From the NCBI GenBank assembly GCA_001801285.1, contig MGXG01000071.1, positions 1 to 6,668 of the forward strand: a stretch of 6,668 nucleotides of DNA. The letters are read 5' to 3'. Of this stretch, positions 1-6,503 are shown piece after piece. The translations under genes were made by a program, and so were the position numbers. Origin of the DNA: Gammaproteobacteria bacterium GWE2_37_16. Lineage in GTDB: Bacteria; Pseudomonadota; Gammaproteobacteria; UBA9339. Within the stretch, counting starts at the first letter, position 1. Every line of letters starts with the position of its first letter. The notes beneath the pieces were generated by a model. It was not told the origin of the DNA, ran no database searches, and worked only from the letters and a program-made list of their open reading frames with translations.

Positions 1-64
1 AGAAAAATAATTTCCACAAACAAGAAAATTACAACCAAGTAAAATTAGCTAATTAAAAATTTGA

Positions 65-793
65 GGCGACAACTTTCTTGACAAATACCGACATGATGAA
101 CAAAAGAAAAACGCGTTTTACAGCAAATATTTTTCATATATTGGTAATCAAAACAATCCTCCGGATATTATTCTCAAAAATGGTGATGCCATTGAGGTAA
201 AGAAGATCGAGACTCTACGTTCTGGGATTGCTCTCAATAGCTCATATCCAAAAGACAAGCTACTTGCTGATAGTCAAATGATTACTAATGCATGCCGACT
301 TTGTGAAAACTGGTATAAAAAAGATCTAATTTACGTAATTGGTAGTTTAAAAAACAATACTTTAAAAAAATTATGGTTCATATACGGCGATTGTTATGCC
401 GCAAACAAAGAAATATATGAAAAAATCAAAGACAAAATATCAGATGGAATAAATGAATTACCTGGTGTTGAATTTTCCGAAACTAATGAATTGGGTAGAG
501 TAAATAAACTTGATCCTCTCGGAATAACCTACCTAAGAATACGTGGTATGTGGGGCATGGAAAACCCAATAAAAGTTTTCGATTACATACCACAGATTAA
601 TCTAAAATCTGAGTTTTCAGTAAATGTAATTATGTTAAAAGAAAAATATTTATCGTTTCCCCAAAAAGATATAAACAACATTGAACAACTTATAGGTCTG
701 AATTTTTCAATACAAGACATCAAAATAAAATCTCCAAATAATCCTGCCAAATTGCTAGATGCAAAACTTTTAAGTTATTCGAGATTAGTATGA
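65..793 (+). pseudogene. NgoPII-like type II restriction endonuclease, 5' end lost
   Basis: Related to the NgoPII family of type II restriction enzymes, which cut GGCC. The reading frame is open from codon 65 to the TGA at 791-793, about 242 codons against roughly 275-280 for full-length relatives as I recall them. Family signatures are plain: NPPDIILKNGDAIEVKKIE (155-211), ALNSSYPKDKL (230-262), LWFIYGDCYAANKEIYEKIK, ELGRVNKLDPLGITYLRIRGMW and the C-terminal NNPAKLLDAKL. PD (161-166) and EVK (194-202) form the PD-(D/E)XK catalytic core. The frame is closed by TGA at 62-64, and codons 65-277 contain no ATG, GTG or TTG. The first ATG (278) lies downstream of the catalytic motif, so a 171-residue product from there would lack the active site. 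The N-terminal 40 or so residues are therefore missing or scrambled. I call it a decayed gene, although a sequencing frameshift or a rare ATT start cannot be excluded. The stop overlaps the methyltransferase start. Confidence 0.85.
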
Positions 794-1767
794 AATTAGT
801 ATCATTATTTACAGGCGCTGGAGGTTTGGACCTAGGTTTTAAAAAAGCTTTTTTTACTACTAGCTGGGCAAATGAATTTGATGCTGCTATTTGGGAAACT
901 TTTGAATACAACTTTCCCAAAACAAAATTAGACAAAAGAAGTATTGTGAAAATTCCCGCTTCAGAAGTTCCTGATACTGACGGAATAATTGGTGGACCAC
1001 CCTGCCAAAGTTGGAGCGAAGCTGGAGCTGGACGCGGCATTACTGACCAACGAGGGCAATTATTTTTTGAATACATACGTATCTTAAAAGAAAAACAACC
1101 ACTATTTTTTTTAGCAGAAAATGTTTCAGGAATTCTTTTAGCACGGCATCATGCAGCGTTTAATGATATTTTAAAACAATTTTCAGAAACCGGATACATT
1201 ACCAACTACAAGCTTCTCAATGCCAACGATTATGGTGTACCAGAAGATAGGTTGCGAGTAATTATAGTTGGTTATCACAAAAAAAAAGTAGGCTTTTCTT
1301 TTGAATTTCCCGAACCACTGATTCATAAACCCACATTACGTGAAGCTATTTTTGATTTACCAGAAGCAAAACCAGCAAAACCATATAACAAAACGAATGA
1401 TGATTTAGAAATTCCAAATCATGAGTATATGAATGGAGGGTTTTCAACCATTTATATGTCAAGAAATAGAGTACGCGGTTGGGACGAACCATCTTTTACA
1501 ATTCAAGCAGGTGGTAGACATGCTCCAATACATCCACAAGCTCCAAAAATGAAATTTATTGAACAAAATAAGAGAATATTTATACCAGGAAAAGAACATT
1601 TATATAGACGACTTTCTGTTAGAGAATGTGCAAGAATTCAAACTTTCCCTGATGATTTTATTTTCAAATACAATAATATCGCTGATGGTTATAAAATGGT
1701 TGGGAATGCCGTTCCAGTTGAATTTGCTAAACAAATAGCATTAAAAATAAAACAAGATTTAACGTAA
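790..1767 (+). CDS. HaeIII-like DNA (cytosine-5) methyltransferase, GGCC-type
   Basis: Transfers a methyl group from S-adenosylmethionine to C5 of cytosine and would protect GGCC from the cognate endonuclease. The 325-residue length matches M.HaeIII (about 330). All major C5-methylase motifs are in order: motif I LFTGAGGLDLGF (6-17, cofactor binding), motif IV GGPPCQSWS (68-76) with catalytic Cys72, motif VI AENV (109-112), motif VIII EDRLRV (152-157), a target-recognition region at about 175-270 including SRNRVRGWDEPSFTIQAGGR, motif IX RRLSVRECARIQTFP (273-287) and motif X GYKMVGNAVPV (300-310). The recognition region closely resembles M.HaeIII, so GGCC is a family-based inference. The ATG at 790 overlaps the endonuclease TGA (ATGA). 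No strong Shine-Dalgarno precedes it, which suggests translational coupling. Nothing looks broken, so it probably acts as a solitary methylase if the endonuclease is dead. It is AT-rich compared with rluD. Confidence 0.95.
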   Translation: MKLVSLFTGAGGLDLGFKKAFFTTSWANEFDAAIWETFEYNFPKTKLDKRSIVKIPASEVPDTDGIIGGPPCQSWSEAGAGRGITDQRGQLFFEYIRILKEKQPLFFLAENVSGILLARHHAAFNDILKQFSETGYITNYKLLNANDYGVPEDRLRVIIVGYHKKKVGFSFEFPEPLIHKPTLREAIFDLPEAKPAKPYNKTNDDLEIPNHEYMNGGFSTIYMSRNRVRGWDEPSFTIQAGGRHAPIHPQAPKMKFIEQNKRIFIPGKEHLYRRLSVRECARIQTFPDDFIFKYNNIADGYKMVGNAVPVEFAKQIALKIKQDLT

Positions 1768-1828
1768 ATACGCCAAAGCAGTTGGCTGCCAATTATCTAT
1801 TAAATTGATATCAGAAAAAAATATCGCC

Positions 1829-2794
1829 TTATGTAGATCGTAATAGTTTCAATAAATCTCGCATATCCTTTGGCAAAGGAGCTGCAAATGTTACCTCATT
1901 ACCGGTGCGTGGATGTTCTAAAGTCAAGCTACGCGCATGCAACGCCTGACGCGGAAAATTACGTAAGGCTTCTTTTAATTTTTCGGTCGCTCCAGGCGGC
2001 AATTTAAATCTTCCGCCATAGGTTTTATCGCCAACAATTGGGTAGCCAATATGTGCCAAATGCACACGAATTTGATGGGTACGACCAGTTTCTAATTGCA
2101 CTTTCAAATGAGTATGTGCGGGAAATCTTTCTAAAACCCGATAATGCGTGACTGCTTCGCGACCATTTTCCGTTACCGCCATCAAGGTGCGTTTATATGG
2201 ATGACGCCCTATTGGTTTGTCTATTGTTCCGCCCGCTATCATGGCGCCATCTACAATTGCTTCATATTCGCGTTCTATTTCATGATTTTTCAGCTCTCGC
2301 GTCAAGTGCGTGTGTGCCTCTAAGTTGCGTGCCACAACTAACAGGCCGGAAGTATCTTTATCAAGACGATGCACAATACCGGCACGTGGCACATTTTTTA
2401 GCTCAGGAGCATGATAAAGCAATGCATTTAACAAAGTATTATCGCGATTACCTATGGCAGGATGAGTAACTAAACCTACGGGTTTATTAATGACAATAAT
2501 ATCCTGATCTTCATAAACAATATCGAGTTTTATATCTTGTGCCTGTCCATTTCCTTCAGACTTAAGTGTGGCATTGACTAAAATAACCTGCCCTGCTTGA
2601 ACCTTATCTTTTGATCGCAAGATCTTATCATCAACAGTCAATTCGCCATTTTTGATCCAACTTTGCAAGCGAGTGCGTGAGTATTGTGAAAATAACACGC
2701 TTGCTACCTGGTCAAGACGCTTATCAGACAACTCATCTGTAACTGAGGCAGAAAGAGAAATTTTTTGTGTAGTATTTTTCGGCATTTTTTTCAT
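1829..2794 (-). CDS. rluD: 23S rRNA pseudouridine synthase RluD
   Basis: Converts uridines of helix 69 of 23S rRNA (1911, 1915 and 1917 in E. coli numbering) to pseudouridine, acting on the large subunit in the cytoplasm. The 321-residue length is close to E. coli RluD (326). An S4 RNA-binding domain occupies about residues 24-75 (KRLDQVASVLFSQYSRTRLQSW). The RluA-type catalytic domain follows: DIVYEDQDIIVINKP (91-105), the signature GIVHRLDKDTSGLLVVAR (139-156) with catalytic Asp145, and LETGRTHQIRVHLAHIGYPIVGD near the end. RluD is chosen over RluA or RluC from the S4 domain plus overall similarity to E. coli RluD; RluC is the main alternative. The ATG at 2794 gives MKKMPK; Met4 is an equally plausible start because neither has a clear Shine-Dalgarno. 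It is convergent with the methyltransferase (61-bp gap) and divergent from the cupin gene. The usual companion yfiH is not seen downstream, where the restriction locus now sits. Confidence 0.93.
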   Translation of the reverse strand: MKKMPKNTTQKISLSASVTDELSDKRLDQVASVLFSQYSRTRLQSWIKNGELTVDDKILRSKDKVQAGQVILVNATLKSEGNGQAQDIKLDIVYEDQDIIVINKPVGLVTHPAIGNRDNTLLNALLYHAPELKNVPRAGIVHRLDKDTSGLLVVARNLEAHTHLTRELKNHEIEREYEAIVDGAMIAGGTIDKPIGRHPYKRTLMAVTENGREAVTHYRVLERFPAHTHLKVQLETGRTHQIRVHLAHIGYPIVGDKTYGGRFKLPPGATEKLKEALRNFPRQALHARSLTLEHPRTGNEVTFAAPLPKDMRDLLKLLRST

Positions 2795-2826
2795 TATCTA
2801 AAACATTTTCTAACACTATAAATACG

Positions 2827-2855
2827 TTGCTATAAATTTACTATTTATTTAATAT
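2827..2855 (+). promoter_or_regulatory. Possible sigma-70 promoter for the cupin gene
   Basis: TTGCTA (2827-2832) and TAATAT (2850-2855) are separated by 17 bp, each matching the consensus at four of six positions, in the AT-rich divergent intergenic region (2795-2915). The predicted 5' leader would be about 50 nt. Such matches arise easily by chance in AT-rich DNA. A TATAGT (2815-2820, minus strand) could be a -10 for rluD, but it lacks a good -35. Confidence 0.35.
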
Positions 2856-2900
2856 TTTAAAGTCATTTTACTAGGTGTTTTTTTATTTAAATAATTAATA

Positions 2901-2907
2901 AGAGAGG
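2901..2907 (+). promoter_or_regulatory. Ribosome binding site of the cupin gene
   Basis: AGAGAGG lies 8 nt upstream of the ATG at 2916. It supports that start and real translation of this otherwise uncharacterised gene. Confidence 0.75.
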
Positions 2908-2915
2908 TATTACAT

Positions 2916-3683
2916 ATGTTAAGAAGTCCAAATCCAACAACAACCCCATTTGATAACACTCCCAGTCATTTAGAAAATATGCAGTTACATTGCAAAAGAT
3001 GGGGTTTGCATGCGGCTTTAAATCGTGATGCTGATGGTGGTACCTATAAAATTCTCTACGTTGCTCCAAGACTTTTTTCCCAAAGCCCAGGTGTTACTAT
3101 CCAAAGTCATAAGCTTCGCTCTGAAAACTGGGTGATTTTAAGCGGTACTGCAGAAATTTATCTTAAATCACAAGCAGAACATGACCAACTATTTCCAGGT
3201 AATGTGATTGATAAAGAACAATTAAGCGCTACTTTTGTCCAACATAACCAAGGAAGCTCCATCGATATACCAGTAGGTCACGTACATGCCTTTCGTAATC
3301 AAAGTTTTAACCAATGGATGATTATTCTGGAAAAACAAATTCCACAACTAGGCACCGAATGCAGGGAAGATGATATTGTACGCATTATAGGACCTTATGG
3401 AGAATCAGTAAAAGAACTTGCAGAACTAAGAGAGTTAAGTCCAGATACCTTACTGCCCCCACCAGTTCTAGTACAAATACCTGGCAAAACACCATTTATG
3501 CTCGAAGTAACTGGCGATATTCTTCAACCGAAACTAGTTCAGAAAGAATGCGCTCCAAAAGAAACTTTTGCCACATTATCAAGTTGCTCGATTTTCTCCA
3601 ATAATAACATTCCAGCCCCTACTCCATCTGTTCCTTCAGGAGATGGGACCAGCACTAGAACGCCGTTGTTAAATCAACCATAA
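2916..3683 (+). CDS. Cupin protein like the C-terminal domain of type II mannose-6-phosphate isomerase
   Basis: A 255-residue protein with no signal peptide or membrane segment. Residues about 25-160 resemble the cupin domain that ends bifunctional mannose-1-phosphate guanylyltransferase/mannose-6-phosphate isomerases: KRWG (27-30), VTIQSHKLRSENWVILSGTAEIYL (60-83), a PVGHVHAFRN motif (119-128) and EDDIVRIIGPYGE (151-163). The expected metal ligands are His65, Glu70 and His124. The second histidine of the usual HxH is Leu67, so metal binding and isomerase activity are uncertain. The nucleotidyltransferase domain of the bifunctional enzymes is absent. From about residue 175 there is a tail rich in Pro, Ser and Thr with no family I recognise, starting DTLLPPPVLVQIPGK and ending TRTPLLNQP. 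No sugar-nucleotide genes are nearby. The gene stands alone with its own ribosome binding site, divergent from rluD and convergent with murI. The fold is fairly certain; the substrate is unknown. Confidence 0.75.
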   Translation: MLRSPNPTTTPFDNTPSHLENMQLHCKRWGLHAALNRDADGGTYKILYVAPRLFSQSPGVTIQSHKLRSENWVILSGTAEIYLKSQAEHDQLFPGNVIDKEQLSATFVQHNQGSSIDIPVGHVHAFRNQSFNQWMIILEKQIPQLGTECREDDIVRIIGPYGESVKELAELRELSPDTLLPPPVLVQIPGKTPFMLEVTGDILQPKLVQKECAPKETFATLSSCSIFSNNNIPAPTPSVPSGDGTSTRTPLLNQP

Positions 3684-3697
3684 CTAAATGTTTGTAT

Positions 3698-3741
3698 GTA
3701 TTTTAGGCTGTTGGGGTTAATACCCCAACAGCCTAAAATAC
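3698..3741. terminator. Perfect 20-bp inverted repeat, possible bidirectional terminator
   Basis: Arms 3698-3717 (GTATTTTAGGCTGTTGGGGT) and 3722-3741 are perfectly complementary around a 4-nt TAAT loop. The hairpin sits between the convergent cupin and murI genes. Its last base is the final G of the murI TAG stop (minus strand). Position suggests transcription termination for both genes. The U-run lies on the 5' side and the A-run on the 3' side of the GC core on either strand, so no U-tract follows the stem as in a canonical intrinsic terminator. It could instead be an mRNA-end stabiliser or a dispersed palindromic repeat. Confidence 0.65.
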
Positions 3742-4553
3742 TACTTCCACAAAGGATAGTATTCAATAACTACATCGCTACCAAAAAAATGGCGGGCGCT
3801 ATCCGCAAAAGACGTGGTGTAATCGGAAATGTAGAAATGTTGCAAAATTTTAGAACCCACATGTAATAAATTATGTTTTTCGAGCAAGGAGTGCGCTGCA
3901 GCAGCAACTGTCATCGAAGCATCGATAATATCGACTTTGTTTTTATAAAAGGCACGAATTTTGTCTTTAACTAAAGGGTAGTGTGTACAAGCCAAAACTA
4001 AAGCATCAATATTATTTAATTCAGGATCGCTCAGATAAATTTTCAGCAAATTATCGATAATATCATGCTGATAAAAACCTTCTTCGATCGCCATAGTAAG
4101 TAATGGCGTAGCCTGTGAATGTAAAGTAATTCCAGCTTGGCGCTCTGCTATTTTAGTATCGTAAACTTTGGAATTAACGGTTAATTTTGTCGCAATTAAA
4201 CCAACATTTTTATTGCTATATTTTTTTACCAAAAAATCAATTACAGGATCAATAACATTAAGAATTAATACCTGCTCACCAAATTGAGCTTGCAACAAAT
4301 CAAAAGCAGCAGCGGAAGCCGAATTACAAGCGATTAAAATCAATTTGCAATTTCTCTCAAGCAACATTTTGGTAATTTTAAGTGCATAGCTTTGAATCAC
4401 CTCTTGTGATTTATCTCCCCATGGGCAATGAGCGGTGTCACCGAAATAGATGATATTTTCATTAGGCAAAGTTTCGATCAGCGCCTTGGCAACGGTTAAA
4501 CCGCCAATACCGCTATCAAAAATACCGATGGGTTGTGAAGAATTGAATTGCAC
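3741..4553 (-). CDS. murI: Glutamate racemase MurI
   Basis: Interconverts L- and D-glutamate in the cytoplasm, supplying D-glutamate for the peptidoglycan stem peptide. The 270-residue length is normal. Motifs: PIGIFDSGIGGLTV (8-21) with acid/base Asp13, FGDTAHCPWGDKS (37-49), the first catalytic cysteine Cys76 in IACNSASAAAF, and the second, Cys189, in VLACTHYPLV. PLLTMAIEEGF (150-160) is also family-typical. The start is GTG (4551-4553, CAC on the plus strand), placing the SGIGGL motif at the usual distance from the N-terminus. The only Shine-Dalgarno-like AGGAA lies 19 nt upstream, which is too far, so initiation is weak or coupled. The stop of the DUF1640-type gene is 31 bp upstream on the same strand, which suggests co-transcription. 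The TAG stop touches the large hairpin. Confidence 0.95.
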   Translation of the reverse strand: MQFNSSQPIGIFDSGIGGLTVAKALIETLPNENIIYFGDTAHCPWGDKSQEVIQSYALKITKMLLERNCKLILIACNSASAAAFDLLQAQFGEQVLILNVIDPVIDFLVKKYSNKNVGLIATKLTVNSKVYDTKIAERQAGITLHSQATPLLTMAIEEGFYQHDIIDNLLKIYLSDPELNNIDALVLACTHYPLVKDKIRAFYKNKVDIIDASMTVAAAAHSLLEKHNLLHVGSKILQHFYISDYTTSFADSARHFFGSDVVIEYYPLWK

Positions 4554-4584
4554 AAAAATATGATGAGATAATTTCCTGAAACTA

Positions 4585-4914
4585 TTAATGTCCGCCTAAA
4601 AATTTTGACATAATTGGGAGCAATACGCCAAGTAAAACAACAGATCCAGCAATCATGCTGCCTAATTTAATCACAATTTGGTAACTCATTTCCTTTATAT
4701 CTCGTCTCAAAGTCACCTCTAATTCCTTCATATCTCTTTTTAAGCCCGCTATATCTTGTTTAGTTGCTAAACTATCATCAACAAACTCATTAATAGCTTC
4801 TCTTTGTTCCAGCCAAAGCTCTGCCTGAATTTCAGCCTGTTTTTCTGGAACTCCTACAGCTTTCAGTCGATTAGCAAATTGCAATGTATCAAATGTTGAT
4901 GCTGCACAGCTCAT
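4585..4914 (-). CDS. DUF1640-type coiled-coil protein with C-terminal membrane anchor
   Basis: A 109-residue protein resembling the small DUF1640 family (distant relatives of the mitochondrial CCDC90/MCUR1 proteins), whose bacterial function is unknown. The N-terminal TFDTLQFANRLKAVGVPEKQAEIQAEL (7-33) is the recognisable family part. Residues about 47-80 form a charged coiled coil with an 11-residue repeat, LKRDMKELEVT (58-68) then LRRDIKEMSYQ (69-79). Residues about 83-103 (IKLGSMIAGSVVLLGVLLPIM) form one membrane helix, so the protein is probably anchored with a cytoplasmic coiled coil. Start ATG 4914 is supported by GAGGG 7 nt upstream and a promoter-like sequence beyond. It lies 92 bp downstream of pntB and 31 bp upstream of murI, likely heading a small transcript with murI. 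No functional link to either neighbour is evident. Confidence 0.8.
   Translation of the reverse strand: MSCAASTFDTLQFANRLKAVGVPEKQAEIQAELWLEQREAINEFVDDSLATKQDIAGLKRDMKELEVTLRRDIKEMSYQIVIKLGSMIAGSVVLLGVLLPIMSKFLGGH
4690..4755 (-). repeat. 33-bp tandem repeat, two diverged copies, within the coiled-coil gene
   Basis: Copies 4690-4722 and 4723-4755 begin TTCCTTTATATCTC and TTCCTTCATATCTC on the plus strand and match at 17 of the first 21 bases, then diverge. The 33-bp period is 11 codons and keeps frame, producing the hendecad repeat in the protein. It points to coiled-coil growth by internal duplication. Confidence 0.6.
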
Positions 4915-4921
4915 TTTTAAA

Positions 4922-4926
4922 CCCTC
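4922..4926 (-). promoter_or_regulatory. Ribosome binding site of the DUF1640-type gene
   Basis: GAGGG on the minus strand, 7 nt before the ATG at 4914. It fixes the start of this small gene. Confidence 0.7.
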
Positions 4927-4946
4927 GGAAAATAAAACTAGAAATA

Positions 4947-4976
4947 TATATTATACTAATCACCAAAACATGTAAA
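4947..4976 (-). promoter_or_regulatory. Likely sigma-70 promoter for the DUF1640-type gene and murI
   Basis: On the minus strand TTTACA (4971-4976, five of six to consensus) is followed by TATAAT (4950-4955, perfect -10) with a short 15-bp spacer, or by TAATAT two bases further on with a 17-bp spacer. It lies in the 92-bp gap after pntB, so the coiled-coil gene and murI need not depend on the pnt transcript. Confidence 0.5.
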
Positions 4977-5006
4977 GATAAATTCCTTTGAAATCAATCA
5001 GTTATT

Positions 5007-6398
5007 TCAGTCATTTTCTTTCAACGTCTGAATCATCTTGGTCATAACATTTTTTGCATCACCATAAACCATACGTGTTTTGTCGTTATAGAACAAAGTG
5101 TTTTCAACACCGGCATAACCTGCGCCTTTACCACGCTTGATAACAAAAATCTGTTTGGCGTAATCGGCATTTAAAATTGGCATACCATAAATTGGGCTAG
5201 ATTTATCGGTTCTTGCACTTGGGTTAACCACGTCGTTTGCGCCAATCACGATAACGACATCCGTACTCGCAAAATCGTTATTGATGTCACTCATATCGGC
5301 AATATAATCGTATGGTACACCAGCTTCAGCCAATAAAACGTTCATATGTCCAGGCATACGACCTGCAACAGGATGAATAGCAAAACGCACATCGATACCT
5401 TTTTCAAGCAACATTGACGCCAATTCCCATACTTTTTGTTGCGCCTGCGCAACTGCCATGCCGTATCCAGGAATAATTACTACTTTTTGTACAAAATTCA
5501 ACATCATCGCTGCATCTGAAGCTTCCATCGACTTCATGGTTCCAACAACTGCTTCGCCGACGCCTGTTGCACCAAATCTGGAAAATAAAATATTGCTGAT
5601 CGATCTATTCATAGCTTTTGCCATTAACTGTGTCAACAAGGTACCTGAAGCGCCTACCACCGTACCAGCAATAATCATCGCCATGTTGTTAAGCACAAAA
5701 CCTTCACAAGCAACAGCCAAACCGGTTAAAGCATTATACAAAGCAATAACAACTGGCATATCTGCGCCACCAATAGGAATCGTCATCAAGATACCGTACA
5801 CCAAGCTTATACCAAAGAAAGCAATAAAAAGAATTGGTGTGTGATAGGTGTAAAAAGCTGCGCCACAAGCAATAGCAGCCAACAAAGCAATTATATTTAC
5901 CCCTTGCTGCATTGGGAAATGAATGGCTTTGCGCAACCAATCACGTAATTTAATGAAAGCACACAAACTGCCTGAAAAAGAAACCGCGCCAATCAAAGCA
6001 CCGCCAACTGCCAAAACAAAAGTTGTCATCGGCAAGGTTTGTGTTGAATCAGTAACTAGAGTAAAAAGTTCGACCGCCGCAATTGCTGCCGCAGCACCAC
6101 CACCCATACCATTATACAAGGCAATCATTTCCGGCATTGCGGTCATGGGCACTTTCTTACCCGACACCCAGGCAATTACCGAGCCAATCACAATAGCGGC
6201 AATAATCAAAATAAAATTATGTATATTGGGGAATAAAAAAGTCACCAATATAGCAAGTAACATACCAACCCCGGCCCATTGAACACCGCCAGCAGCTGTT
6301 TTGGGTGAACTCATCTGTTTCAAACCGAAAATAAACAAAATTGCCGCTAAATAATAAATAACCTGAATAGCTATATCAGTAAAATCAAAGTTAAACAT
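5007..6398 (-). CDS. pntB: NAD(P) transhydrogenase subunit beta PntB
   Basis: Membrane subunit of the proton-translocating transhydrogenase, which uses the proton gradient to reduce NADP+ with NADH. The 463-residue length matches E. coli PntB (462). The N-terminal half has about eight or nine membrane helices (roughly 12-25, 41-58, 61-79, 125-148, 165-185, 190-207, 212-235, 239-262) with the conserved IGGADMPVV (209-217) and KAMNRS (261-266). The C-terminal dIII NADP(H)-binding domain carries PGYGMAVAQAQ (310-320), IHPVAGRMPGHMNVLLAEA (341-359), VIGANDVVNP (384-393) and YGDAK (445-449). The site of E. coli His91, implicated in proton transfer, aligns with Asn96 (MPEMIALYNGMGG). Start ATG 6398 has AGGGTGA just upstream. 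It is the last pnt gene, 105 bp after pntAB. Confidence 0.96.
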   Translation of the reverse strand: MFNFDFTDIAIQVIYYLAAILFIFGLKQMSSPKTAAGGVQWAGVGMLLAILVTFLFPNIHNFILIIAAIVIGSVIAWVSGKKVPMTAMPEMIALYNGMGGGAAAAIAAVELFTLVTDSTQTLPMTTFVLAVGGALIGAVSFSGSLCAFIKLRDWLRKAIHFPMQQGVNIIALLAAIACGAAFYTYHTPILFIAFFGISLVYGILMTIPIGGADMPVVIALYNALTGLAVACEGFVLNNMAMIIAGTVVGASGTLLTQLMAKAMNRSISNILFSRFGATGVGEAVVGTMKSMEASDAAMMLNFVQKVVIIPGYGMAVAQAQQKVWELASMLLEKGIDVRFAIHPVAGRMPGHMNVLLAEAGVPYDYIADMSDINNDFASTDVVIVIGANDVVNPSARTDKSSPIYGMPILNADYAKQIFVIKRGKGAGYAGVENTLFYNDKTRMVYGDAKNVMTKMIQTLKEND

Positions 6399-6402
6399 TT
6401 TT

Positions 6403-6409
6403 TCACCCT
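6403..6409 (-). promoter_or_regulatory. Ribosome binding site of pntB
   Basis: AGGGTGA on the minus strand ends 4 nt before the ATG at 6398. It confirms the chosen start. Confidence 0.7.
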
Positions 6410-6503
6410 AAAAGAAATTTTAAATTTTGAATCAACGAATCGTTTTGTGATGTTTTATTAAATATGTGAACAAAATCATCTTACAAATCAATGTGTTATT
6501 TTT

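Noticed and set aside
78..106. TTGACA at 78-83 as a promoter for the restriction locus
   Set aside because: It lies inside the conserved endonuclease coding frame and no -10-like sequence follows at 16-18 bp.
720..1076. Open frame on the minus strand opposite the endonuclease end and methylase start
   Set aside because: It is antisense to strongly conserved methylase motifs, has no recognisable domain, and is best explained as a shadow frame.
1772..1828. Small inverted repeats (GCCAA/TTGGC, GATAT/ATATC) as a terminator between the methylase and rluD
   Set aside because: Stems are only 5 bp with no proper U-tract after them; too weak to call.
2197..2469. Plus-strand open frame inside rluD
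   Set aside because: Antisense to the RluD catalytic domain, with no ribosome binding site and a composition typical of a shadow frame.
2887..3069. Minus-strand open frame of 60 codons overlapping the cupin start
   Set aside because: Its His-rich and hydrophobic translation resembles nothing, and it lies antisense to a gene with a good ribosome binding site.
4989..5009. TGAAAT/ATTTCA inverted repeat at the pntB stop codon
   Set aside because: Six AT-rich base pairs with a 9-nt loop and no U-tract; not a credible terminator.
5458..6282. Several open frames overlapping pntB on both strands
   Set aside because: pntB is conserved across its whole length; these frames are by-products of its Ala-rich codons.
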